From the NCBI RefSeq assembly GCF_000186865.1, contig NW_008705568.1:1587506-1651505 (forward strand): DNA of 64,000 nt, in the 5' to 3' direction. This DNA comes from Aureococcus anophagefferens (Eukaryota; Sar; Pelagophyceae; Pelagomonadales; Pelagomonadaceae). A model generated the notes under the pieces. The model made no database searches. It saw nothing but the letters and a program-made list of their open reading frames with translations, and was not told where the DNA came from. This document shows, in pieces, positions 55,554-64,000 of the stretch; the stretch's first letter is position 1, and each line of letters starts with the position of its first letter. The translations under genes and the position numbers were made by a program.

Positions 55554-57890
55554 TTACCGCTTCGCGCCCGGGCGGCTCTTGAAGAGCTTGTGGCGCTTGG
55601 CCTTGGCCTGGGGCGCGCCGCCCTTGCCGAAGTCGAGGTAGCGGACGCCCGCGTCGCCGCCCGAGATCTTGGCGAGGGACACCTGCGTGCGCTTCGCCGG
55701 CGGCGGCGCGCGGAGGTCGTCCTTCGCGGCCTTGGTCAGGGCCTTCTCCTCGGCCTCCTCCTCCTTGAGGTAGTCCGCGCAGAGCACGGCGTTCAACAAA
55801 TCGAGCTCCTTCGCGCGCGTGTCGAGCGCGGACGTCGCGGGCTCCGGCAGATCCGTGACGACTTTGAACGTGTAGCCCTGGTCCACGAGGTACTGCTGGC
55901 GCTTCGCGCTGTAGAACATCTCCGCCGTGTCCGTGGACACCAACGTGTAGAAGAAGGCGTTGAAGCCGTCGCCGTCGGCGGAAGGCTTCGCGCGGAGGAT
56001 GCGCCCGAGCCGCTGCGCCTCCTGCCTGCGCGACCCGAAGTGCGACGACACCTGGACGATGACGTTCGCCTCCGGGAGGTCGATGGCGACGTCGCCGACT
56101 TTCGAGAGGCAGATCGTGTTCACGAGGGAGTTGAAGCGGAAGGACCCGAGCACGGCCTGGCGCTCCGCTTCCTTTGTCGCGCCGTAGATCGCGGGCCGCC
56201 CGAGCGCCGTCGCGTACTTTAACAGCGCGAAGACGTCGTCGGAGAAGACGATGACCTTGTCGCCGCGCTGCTCGTGGTAGTGCACGAGGTACTCGCACGC
56301 GCGGAACTTGTTCGGGTTCATGACGTACAGCAACCGGCGGCATCGCGCGTCGCCGCCCGCGCGCGGCTTCGCCTCCTCCGGCGCGCCCTCGCCCAGGTCG
56401 CCGCCCGACGCGACCTGGCCGCAGCCGCCGTGGCGCAGATACTCGCGGTAGAAGGGCCCGGCCATGGGGCACCAGACCTCGACGCACTGCACGTTCGCCA
56501 AATGCCCGTTCTTCGTCAGGTCCATCCAGTTCGCCTCGTAGAGCTTCGGCCCGATCAAAAAGTTCAGATCCGTGATCAGGTCGTCCTCGCGCACGAGCGT
56601 CGCCGTCAGCCCGAGCTTGCAGTGCGCGTTGCACACCGCGAGGACCCGGCGGAACGTCTGCGCCGGCACGACGTGGACCTCGTCGAGGAGCATCAAACCC
56701 CACTCGCGCGCCTTGACGGCCTCGATGAGGCGCTCGCCATCCAAGGACCGCTGGCCCCCGAAGCTCACCATGTGGTACGTCGTGATGAGCACGCCGCACT
56801 CGGGGTGCAGGTCCTCCTTGACCTCCGCCGTGAACAGCGAGATCCGCGCGGGGTCCAGCGACGTCCAGAGCGCGAACTGGGCCTTCCACTGGGCCACGGC
56901 CGTCGCGTTCGTGCACAGCACGAGCGTCGACCGCTTCACCGTCGCCGCCGCGACGATCGCCGTCAGCGTCTTGCCCGCGCCGCACGGCAACACGATGATG
57001 CCGCTCCGCGCGCGGCCGTTGCCGAACATCTTCGACAGCGACTTCTCCTGGTAGGAGCGGATCTTCGTGGAAGGTCTCAAATCCACGGGCAGCACCGCGT
57101 TGTCCAGATCGTGGCGGAAGTCGTACTCCTCGGCCAGCGGGAAGTCCAAATCGTTCGCGGCGAACTTCTTCACGTCCTGCGCCGTCCCGACTTTGAGCTT
57201 GAAGGAGTAGGTGCGCAGCGTCGCGCCCGGCGCCGCCGCGCCGTCGTCCTCGGCGCCCTCGTCGTCGCTGCCGTCGAGCTCCGCCGCCAACTCCAGATAC
57301 GCGCGATTCGCCGCGAGCTCCGCCGCGACCTCGCCCGCGCGGAACTCCTCGTCGTCGCCGTCCTCGCTGGCGTCCCGCGCGCCGCGGATGCCCGCGTGCT
57401 CCAACAACGTCCGCAGCGCCGCCGCGTCGGACGACTCGACGTGGTGCCGGTTGCCGCGCAACACCAGCTTCGCGCGCCCAAAGTTCTTCGTGCAGTCCAT
57501 GACATAAGCCCGGATGCGCGCCGGCAGTTTCACCTTGGACAGTTTGTCGAGCACGTCGCAGATGCTCGCGGGCGCGATGTCGACGGACACGGCCGCGTAC
57601 AAACTGTAGGGCGTGAGCCGGTATTCGTGCACGTGCTCCGGCCGCGCGACGGGCTCCGCGATGGCGACCAGAAAATCGTAGGCCGGCCCGTACAAGGCGC
57701 TCCGAGCCTCGAGGAAGATGGACCCGTCGGGGCAGGCCCAGAGCGGCCGGTTCGCGTGGTCCGGCTTGAGCTCGAGATCGCTAAAGTCCTTGAGGCGGCC
57801 GTCCTCGCCGCCGTCGAGGTCGCCGCGCCCGCCCTCGGCCTGGAGCGCCTCGAAGCGCTCCTTCGCGCGCGCGGCCACGGCCGACGCCAT
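55554..57890 (-). CDS. ERCC3: XPB/ERCC3 DNA helicase-translocase of TFIIH
   Basis: 778 residues from the ATG at 57890 (MASAVAARAKERFEALQAEG). The N-terminal damage-recognition region includes GSIFLEARSALYGPAYDFLV and HEYRLTPYSLYAAVSVDI. Helicase motifs: Walker A LPCGAGKTL, motif Ia CTNATAVAQW, motif II LLDEVH, motif III with the RED element GLTATLVREDD, then VMNPNKFRACEYLVHYHEQR, IVFSDDVFALL, and motif VI SRRQEAQRLGRILRAK. All are diagnostic of XPB, which opens promoters and repair bubbles. An extra Gly-rich insert (GQVASGGDLGEGAPEEAKPR) precedes the second RecA domain. The ORF is intact in one exon. Confidence 0.95.
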   Translation of the reverse strand: MASAVAARAKERFEALQAEGGRGDLDGGEDGRLKDFSDLELKPDHANRPLWACPDGSIFLEARSALYGPAYDFLVAIAEPVARPEHVHEYRLTPYSLYAAVSVDIAPASICDVLDKLSKVKLPARIRAYVMDCTKNFGRAKLVLRGNRHHVESSDAAALRTLLEHAGIRGARDASEDGDDEEFRAGEVAAELAANRAYLELAAELDGSDDEGAEDDGAAAPGATLRTYSFKLKVGTAQDVKKFAANDLDFPLAEEYDFRHDLDNAVLPVDLRPSTKIRSYQEKSLSKMFGNGRARSGIIVLPCGAGKTLTAIVAAATVKRSTLVLCTNATAVAQWKAQFALWTSLDPARISLFTAEVKEDLHPECGVLITTYHMVSFGGQRSLDGERLIEAVKAREWGLMLLDEVHVVPAQTFRRVLAVCNAHCKLGLTATLVREDDLITDLNFLIGPKLYEANWMDLTKNGHLANVQCVEVWCPMAGPFYREYLRHGGCGQVASGGDLGEGAPEEAKPRAGGDARCRRLLYVMNPNKFRACEYLVHYHEQRGDKVIVFSDDVFALLKYATALGRPAIYGATKEAERQAVLGSFRFNSLVNTICLSKVGDVAIDLPEANVIVQVSSHFGSRRQEAQRLGRILRAKPSADGDGFNAFFYTLVSTDTAEMFYSAKRQQYLVDQGYTFKVVTDLPEPATSALDTRAKELDLLNAVLCADYLKEEEAEEKALTKAAKDDLRAPPPAKRTQVSLAKISGGDAGVRYLDFGKGGAPQAKAKRHKLFKSRPGAKR

Positions 57891-58289
57891 CGCGGGGTCG
57901 GGAGGGCGACCGGGCGCGCGGGCGGGCAGAGCGGAGTGCACTGCTCAGCTCCTCTGGCGCTTCACCAAGTGCTTCACCTTCCCTTCACCCGGCGGCCGCT
58001 CTCCGCGCCGCGGTGACCCCCCCCGGGCGAGATCGCTAGTGTACTCAGGTTCCGGCTTCGCGCGTCGATGCGCGCCTGGGCGCAGCCGCCTTCCTCCCAG
58101 AGGCACTGGTCGGCCTCGAAGTTCCGCGTCATCGAGAGGACTACATCGACCGGACGCCGCGCCACGCCGCGCTCTGGGACTATCTCGGCCTCTCGGAGCC
58201 CGCGCCCCACGACATCCACCTCTCGAGCAAGAAGGGCGCGCGGCGTCGACGGCCGGCGAACGCGCGGCAGAGCCCGAAAGACCTCCCTT
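57891..58289. other. Intergenic stretch between XPB and the His-rich gene
   Basis: 399 bp. It probably holds the XPB promoter and the 3' end of the His-rich gene. On the plus strand, about 58120-58240 reads EDYIDRTPRHAALWDYLGLS, then EPAPHDIHLSSKK, which looks coding but has no start, no clear end and no partner exon. I cannot say whether it is a real exon or a remnant. Confidence 0.35.
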
Positions 58290-58417
58290 TTACGCGCCCG
58301 CCGGCTCGCCGCCCCCGCCCGCGCGCGGCGTCGCCGGGTCGTCGGGCCCGCAGGCGAGCGTCCAGACGAGGTCCGCGACGGACGTGTCCTTCGCCGGCGC
58401 GTCGCCCGCGTCGGCCG

Positions 58418-58460
<43 letters not shown>

Positions 58461-58886
58461 CTCCGCGCGGTCGTGGCGGTGGCTGTGCCGATGGCTGTGC
58501 CGATGGCTGTGGCGGTGGCTGGGGCGGCGGTGATGGTGCGCGTCGTCGCCGTCGCCGTCGCCGTCGCCGTGGTGGCTGCGCCGATGGCTGTGCCGGTGGC
58601 TTTGGCGAGGATGGCGGCCCGCCGGCGCCTCGTCGCCGTCCTTGACCTCCTGGGCGACCGCCTCGTCGCCGTCCTTGACCTCCTGGGCGACCGGGGGCGC
58701 CTCGTCGGCGAAGGTCGCGGGGCGCTTTTGGCCGCCGTCGCGTTCGCCGCCGCCCGCGGCGCCCGCGGCGTAGCAGCAGGCCGCGGCGCCGAGCGCCGCG
58801 GCCGCGGCCGCGGGGTCGATCTCGGCCTCGAGGCAGAACTCGGCGACGGCCTCCAGGGGCCCCGCGACGATGGCCAGCGCCGTCAT
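58290..58886 (-). CDS. His-rich protein, possible metal-binding, 198 residues
   Basis: The ATG at 58886 gives MTALAIVAGPLEAVAEFCLE; coding character extends upstream (GWSPERFGKL) to an AG at about 58938, so an upstream exon is possible. The N-terminal third is helical and Ala-rich with CCYAAG. An 11-residue unit (VAQEVKDGDEA) is duplicated. The centre is almost only His, Arg, Ser and Asp (HRHSHRRSHHGDGDGD, HRHSHRHSHRHSHRHD), followed by Asp-Ala repeats. Such tracts bind zinc, nickel or copper in other proteins. No known domain is present, and repeat instability is evident in the DNA. Confidence 0.5.
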
Positions 58887-58975
58887 GAGCTTGCCGAAGC
58901 GCTCGGGCGACCAGCCCGCGCGGACGTCGTCGTCCTCCTACGGTCGGTTTTACTTTCAAAAACGCCGTCGTCGGG

Positions 58976-61900
58976 TCAGAAGACGCCGCGCCGCGCGATG
59001 TACGTCTCCGCGTAGAGCATGATCGTCAGGAAGAGCTGGAGGAAGATCATCGCGGACATGGCCGTCGAAAAACGGTTCGTCGCGCCGTCGACGTACCTGC
59101 GCGGCGCCCGTTCCGTCCGCGGCGCGGCGCGCCGCGACGCCGCCGAAAGCGGACGGCTGGAGGTACGCGTAGACGACGGTGAACGTGAGGCTCAGCATCG
59201 CCGCGAGGTAGAGCTTGCCGATGGAGTCGTCGTCGTACAAGACCATGAAACCCGTGAGGCAGATGCGCCGCAGGCACTCGACGCACTCGAAGAACCAGAC
59301 CCGCGGCTCGTACTCGTCGTAGAGGAACCTGCGCGGCGCTCCGCGTCGGGGGGCGCGCGCGCGGCGGGGGACGCGGGCGCGGACGCGAGGTGCTTGCATT
59401 CCGGGTCGACGGCCCGGTGCGCCGTGACGCACTCCTGGCCGAGGTTGAAGAGGCAGAGCTGGGCCTGCTTCTGCGCGCCCTCGGGAAAGTCCCGGATGGC
59501 GTCGCGGACGTGGACGTACTCGACGGCCGCGCGGTGCACCGCGAGCCGCGACTGGTAGAGCCGCGCCGCCGCGGTCTTCTCGCGCCGCGAGAGCGGCGCG
59601 GTCCCCGACGGCGTGCTCGACGAGTAGCGCCGCCGGAAGGAGCGCTCGCTGTCCGTCGTGCAGGGCTCCAGCGACGCCTCGAGCGACACCTCGACCTCGA
59701 GGACGCCGTCGCCGCCCGCGAGGATCCGGTCGACGAAGTGCGCGTGGTCCCGCGTGACGCTGATCTTGTCCCGGACCGCCAAGAGCGCGACGAAGAAGCA
59801 TAACGGGACGCCGACGGGGTAGATGAAAATGCAAAAGACCGCGTAGATCGCGTGCCACTTGTATCGCGCCGTCGCGCAGTCCACCGAGTAGTCCGCCGCG
59901 AGCCACTCGCCGCCCTCGAAGGGCGAGCCGTCCGGCTCGTCGGCGTAGTCGTCGTCGCAGAAGAGGCTCGCCAGCACGACGCCCGACACCGTCGTGTAGG
60001 AGAGGTGGGCCACGAGCAGGCCGGCGAGCGCGAACGCCGGCTTCGCCTCGGGCCCGCATTTGCGCTCCGCGACCCGGTAGGCCACGAAGAGGACGCCGAG
60101 GACGACGACGGGCACGACCGTGAACTTCTGCAGCTTCGTCAGGTAGTCCCACTCCTTGTAGGAGCAGTCGAGGGACTCGGAGAAAAACGCCGTCGGGTCG
60201 AAGCCGAGCACGTCGAGGCTCCGCGCGAACTCGCCGAAGAGCCGCGGGTACGTGACGGACGCGAAGGCCTCGGAGAAGCTCCCGACGATCTGGAACGTGA
60301 CCACCGCGATCTTCAACTTCGGCACGAGCAGCGGGAGCCACTTCTCGTTGAGCGTCGCGAACATCTCGCTGTCGACGACGACGTGGCCGTAGCGCCGCCA
60401 GAGCCCGTAGAGCACGAGCGCCAAGAACACGATGCCGAGCGCGACGCCCGCGAGCGCGTAGGAGGTGTCGTCGATGGACGCGTCGGACGCGCAGGCGCGG
60501 CACTTGAGCGAGGCCTCTTCGAGGTACGTGCCGCGCTCGCATAACGCGCAGCGCGGGCCCGCGTGGCGGTGCGCGCACTGCGGCGACGGCGACCGCGCCG
60601 TCTCGAGGGGCGCGAAGTCCCAGAGGTCGACGTCCGCCGCGCAGAAGTCGTCGCTCGCGCACTTGAGCACGTTCAGCGAGTCCCCGGCGCCGCGCCAGTA
60701 GCCGCGGTCGGGCACGAGGCCGTGGCCGCCGGCGCAGGCCGCGTTGTCCGGGCAGCGCGCGCAGGACGTCGTCGGCTCGTAGGACACGGACCCCGCGGGG
60801 CAGGCCTGGCAGGAGACCTTGCCCGCGGAGTCCTCGTAGAGGTACTCGCCCGCGACGCAGTTTCGGAGCGCGACGACCGTCTCCGCCTCGAAGTCGCCGC
60901 AGCAGTCCGTCGAGAGCGACGCCCGCAGCCGCACCTCGGCGCCCGGCGCGCAGTAGATCGCCAGGTCCTCGAAGGTCGCGAGGCCCGCGGCGAAGTCGGC
61001 CTTGGTGTCGCCGGAGAGGTCCGGTGAGCAGGTCGACCCGTTCGCGCCGACGGCCTCGACGATGGTCAGCGCGCCCGAGAAGGTCTTCACCGTAGACCCG
61101 TAGGCGTCCTTGACCATGACCGTGAGGCCCGTCGCGTTTAAAGCCTCGCCGCTCGCCTCGCCGGCGTAGTAGGCCCGCTGGAACTTCAACGACCGCGGGC
61201 CCGTCGCGACGTCCTTCCCGAAGAGCGCGCTGTTGCCCAGCGTCGACGAGCGCTTGTTGGTCCGGAGCGTGTTGTAGGCCGGCGGCGCGCGGGGCTCGAC
61301 CGTCGCGTCGTAGTGGAAGTAGAAGCCCCCTCCTCCGCCGTGCGCGGCCGCGTTGCCGACGACCGCGTCGCCCGCGGCGTCCAAGATGATCGTCGAGTTG
61401 GAAGCATTGATACCGCCGCCGTCGCCGGCGACGGCGGCGTTGCGCCGAATGATCGTGCCGCCGCGGCTCTCGAAGCGCGCGCCGAGCGTCGCGACGACGC
61501 CGCCGCCGTCGCCCGCGGCCTCGTTGCCCTCGACGACCGTGTCGCGCGCCGTGACGACCGTGGCCTGAACGAGCGCGAGCGCGCCGCCGTTGCCGGTGGC
61601 GGCCCGATTCCCGCTCAGGAGGCAGTCCCGCAGGTCGACGGCCGCGTCGACGACGCGCAGCGCGCCGCCGTCGGACGTCGTCGCGCTGTTGTTCAGGAAG
61701 CGGCTCCCGGTAAACGACGCGACGGCGCCGTCGCTGACGCCGACGGCCGGGCCGCCCGTGTTATAGGAGAAGGTGGCGTTGTAAAAGTCGACGGCGCTGT
61801 CCAATATGTCCAAAACCATCGTCCCGGAGCCGCCGGCGAACCGCGTCGCCCGGAAGGCCGCGGCCGAGGACCAGACGAGCGCCGCCGCCGCGCCCGCCGC

Positions 61901-64000
61901 GACGTCGACGATCTCCGAGTCGACGACGGTCGCCGCGGCGACGCCCGTCGCCTTGAGGACGGCGCCCGCGGTGGCCGCGACGGTCCCGTTCCAGGTCGTG
62001 TTCGCGACATCGAGGCGGTCCGCCGCGTTGAGCGACAGGACGCAGCAGCCGACGGCGCTGCGCTCGAACGCCGAGTCGGAGACGTCCACCGTCGCCCCGG
62101 ACACGGCGTAGACGACGCCGTCGGGCACGACGTCGCCGACGCTCCGGACGCCCGCCAGGGACAGGGCCGCGGAGCGGTCCGCGTAGGCGAGCGCGCCGCA
62201 GAGCAGCGCCTCGTTGCGCCGCGAGACGACGCGGCTCAGCGCGCAGGTGGCGCCGACGGCGCAGTAGAGCACGCCGCCGTGGAGCGCGGCGCCGTCGGAG
62301 AACGCGACGCCCGCCACGGAGACCGTCGAGAAGTCGAAGGCGTAGACGCCCGCGCCCGCGTCCGCGGCGCTCGCCGCGACCGAGGTCGTGCCGCCGCCGT
62401 CGATGGCCCCAAAGGCCTCGACGTACGCGAAGCCGCCCTCGACGCCGCGGCCGTTGCGCGCCGCGGACGTCTCGCGCAGCGACAGGGCCGCGTCCGTGAG
62501 ATAAAAGGCGCCGCCGGAGTATAACGCGACGTTTCCGTCGACGACGGATCCGTTGAGCATGAAAGACGTGCCGTCGTCGAGGAACGCGGCGCCCCCATGC
62601 ACCGCGCCGTTGCCCGAGAAGTTCGCGTTCGTCGCGACAAACGTCGCGGCGCCCGCTGCGGAATCGTCGTAGGAGGGGCACAGGGACAGCGCGCCGCCCT
62701 CGTCGGCGACGTTGCCGACGAAGACCACGTCGTCCGCGACGCAGGTCCCGCCCTCGAGGACCGCGGCGCCGCCGCGGCCGTACGGCGCCGAGCAGTCGAC
62801 CACGCGCGCGCGCGCGAGCGCGAGGTCGACGCCCGCGGCGAAGACGGCGCCGCCGGAGCCCGCGCTGCAGTTCTCGACGGCCACGTCGACGAGCGCCGCG
62901 TCGACCGCCGCGATGCCGTTGGCGAACGCGTCGAGCGCGACCGCGCCGCCGCCGCCGCCCGCGGCGCCGTCGCGGACGGCGGCGTCCGCGAGCCGCGCGT
63001 ACGCGCGCCCCCAGTTGGCGCACCACCACCAGGGCGCCGCGTACAAGAAGCCGCCGTCGCCGCCCGCGACGTTCCGCTCCGCGGCGACGCGGCCGAGCGC
63101 GAGCCCGCAGCCGCTGCTGTAGATCGCGCCGCCGGACTCGCTCGCCGCGTTGCCGGAAAAGGCGAGGGGCGCGCCGGCGGCGTAGCGCGCGTCCGCGGGG
63201 CTCGGCGGCGCCGCGGCGCCGCCCTCGAGCCAGCCGAAGGAGTGGTGGTAGACCGCGCCGCCGTTCGCCGCCGCGTTGTCCACGAAGGCGTTGCCCGGGC
63301 GCAGGTAGACGTCGAAGGTGTTCCGCAGGTACGCGGCGCCGCCCGCGCTGCCCGCGGCGTTGCGCCGGAAGGTCGAGGAGCCCACGGCGACGGCGCCGCC
63401 GGAGAGGCCGCACGCGTAGACCGCGCCGCCCTGCGCCTCCGTGCTCGCCCAGTAGCCGTAGAACCAGAAGGCCGCCGCCGGCGCGGCGTTGTCGACGAAG
63501 GTGCAGTTCCAGATGGCCAGGTCCGGGCCGTCGCACGACGTCTCGATCCTGGGCAGGACAAGAGTGCGAAATTCCCAACTTCAAAGGCTCCTAGCTCGGC
63601 CATTTTCCACTCGTTTCGGCTGATTTTTGGACGAGCGATCATCTCTTGGAACGGTCTCGAAGCGTGGATGCTTTTTTTAGAACGCGCGCGCGCGGAACAC
63701 TCACGTTGAAGCGACGTTGAATCACCCTTGTCCTGCCCTGTCTCGATNNNNNNNNNNNNNNNNNNNNNNNNNNNNNNNNNNNNNNNNNNNNNNNNNNGTC
63801 GAGGATCTGCAGCCGCGCCCGTGCTCGTCCGCGGATTCCTCGACGGTGATGTCCGCGGCGACGGTCACGTCGGCGCAGAGGGCGTCGTCGTCGTAGTAGC
63901 CGTAGCCGTAGCCGGCGTCGTAGCCGCCGTCGTCGCCGTCGTCGAAGGCAGTCCAGCCGCCGTAGTAGCCGTAGACGGCGTCCTCCGCGAGGACGTCCAG
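58976..64000 (-). CDS. Giant Pmp-repeat surface protein with C-terminal membrane domain (5' part beyond window)
   Basis: Read from the window edge through a 50-N gap and an introner (63548-63739), then continuously from 63547 to about 59385, with two short introns near the 3' end and a stop at 58976. The long N-terminal part is a beta-helix of dozens of chlamydial Pmp-like repeats: FVDNAAANGGAVYHHS, FSGNAASESGGAIYSSG, FSGNGAVHGGAAFLDDG, VVEGNEAAGDGGGVVATL (FxxN and GGA[ILV] motifs). Next comes a Cys-rich EGF/TNFR-like part (CQACPAGSVSYEPTTSCARC), then at least six membrane helices (LAGVALGIVFLALVLYGLWR, KFTVVPVVVLGVLFVAYRVA, YAVFCIFIYPVGVPLCFFVA). It ends FLTIMLYAETYIARRGVF. Such Pmp/TM proteins are common in microalgae; roles in adhesion or sensing are guesses. 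Confidence 0.8.
59097..59154 (-). other. Intron, 58 bp, near the 3' end of the Pmp-repeat gene
   Basis: Gene-strand donor GTCCGCTTTC and acceptor GCCGCGCAG. Joining gives AYLQPYVDGATNRFS and continues to the stop at 58976. No target duplication is visible. It shares donor (GTCCGC) and acceptor (GCGCAG) style with the next intron. Confidence 0.6.
59329..59384 (-). other. Intron, 56 bp, in the Pmp-repeat gene
   Basis: Gene-strand donor GTCCGCGCCC and acceptor GCCGCGCAG. Splicing joins PECKHLA to FLYDEYEPRVWFFE in phase, moving from the long ORF to the neighbouring frame, where the membrane domain continues. Confidence 0.6.
63548..63739 (-). mobile_element. Introner element, family 1, beside the assembly gap
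   Basis: Target duplication GTCTCGAT (plus strand) at 63540-63547 and 63740-63747; the right copy touches the N gap. Arms are GGGCAGGACAAGAGTG and CACCCTTGTCCTGCCC. Element sense is plus, gene is minus (antisense insertion). The gene-strand acceptor CCTGCCCAG is intact. The donor would begin with the first gap base followed by ATCGAGA, so the usual GT or GC cannot be confirmed. Confidence 0.9.
63748..63797. other. Assembly gap (50 N)
   Basis: Fifty undetermined bases directly after the right target duplication of an introner. Coding sequence resumes on the minus strand beyond it (VLAEDAVYGYYGGWTAFDD), so the gap lies inside the Pmp-repeat gene. The round number suggests an arbitrary-length scaffold join. 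Confidence 0.99.

Noticed and set aside
1..64000. tRNA, rRNA or organelle genes
   Set aside because: No cloverleaf-like or rRNA core segments were noticed on either strand; the GC content and introns argue for nuclear DNA.

Overview
This is nuclear DNA from a eukaryotic microalga, not a bacterium. It is about 70% G+C by eye and packed with short genes on both strands, often in divergent or convergent pairs less than 200 bp apart. Many genes need introns or show small frame breaks. Proteins include XPB, UTP18, PI4-kinase, a PIG-X-like protein, a SWEET transporter, an IP3-receptor-like channel and a small protein with a stramenopile-type bipartite plastid presequence. The strongest clue is a set of near-identical ~200 bp introns with terminal inverted repeats and 8-bp target duplications. 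These match the 'introner elements' (intron-making DNA transposons) described in the pelagophyte Aureococcus anophagefferens. I infer that organism or a close relative; I could not run a search to prove it.

Layout. 0-7.5 kb: partial sulfotransferase, TauD-like dioxygenase, ankyrin protein, RING protein, YdcF-like protein, second ankyrin protein and a WRN-type exonuclease ending in a PIP box. 7.6-19.8 kb: one giant minus-strand polyketide-synthase gene (about 3,970 residues) with an acyl-ligase loading domain, KR, two ACPs, KS, AT, KR, three carrier or carrier-like units, and a long membrane tail with three hexapeptide blocks. 20-32 kb: membrane proteins, PI4-kinase, PIG-X-like protein, VHL-like/cyclophilin protein, Nudix, MATE and UTP18. 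32-45.8 kb: CxxC-rich protein, Costars protein, glutaredoxin, cyclophilin, WW protein, thioredoxin-like protein, SWEET and RCC1-BTB. 46-64 kb: truncated IP3R-like channel, DUF1499 protein, SDR, a RelA/SpoT-like plus LRR protein with 26 LRR copies, glycosyltransferase, XPB, a His-rich protein and a giant Pmp-repeat membrane protein that runs into a 50-N gap.

The most informative system here is the introners. Five copies of one family (terminal repeat GGGCAGGA) and two of a related family (terminal repeat CTGTGTGGAAATCAA) interrupt seven genes. Six copies can be read as exact introns. The acceptor AG comes from the end of the terminal repeat, and the donor GT or GC comes from the first two bases of the duplicated target. 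Copies lie in either orientation relative to the gene. A third, 80-bp intron in the RCC1-BTB gene has the same 8-bp-duplication logic but no obvious terminal repeats. An introner-like scrap is read through in frame at the exact place where the IP3R-like protein has lost its central region.

Several genes have single-base frame breaks or a stop inside a conserved domain (PKS tandem ACPs, WRN-type exonuclease, RCC1-BTB). These may be assembly errors, and each is flagged. Exon boundaries not fixed by introner duplications are approximate.
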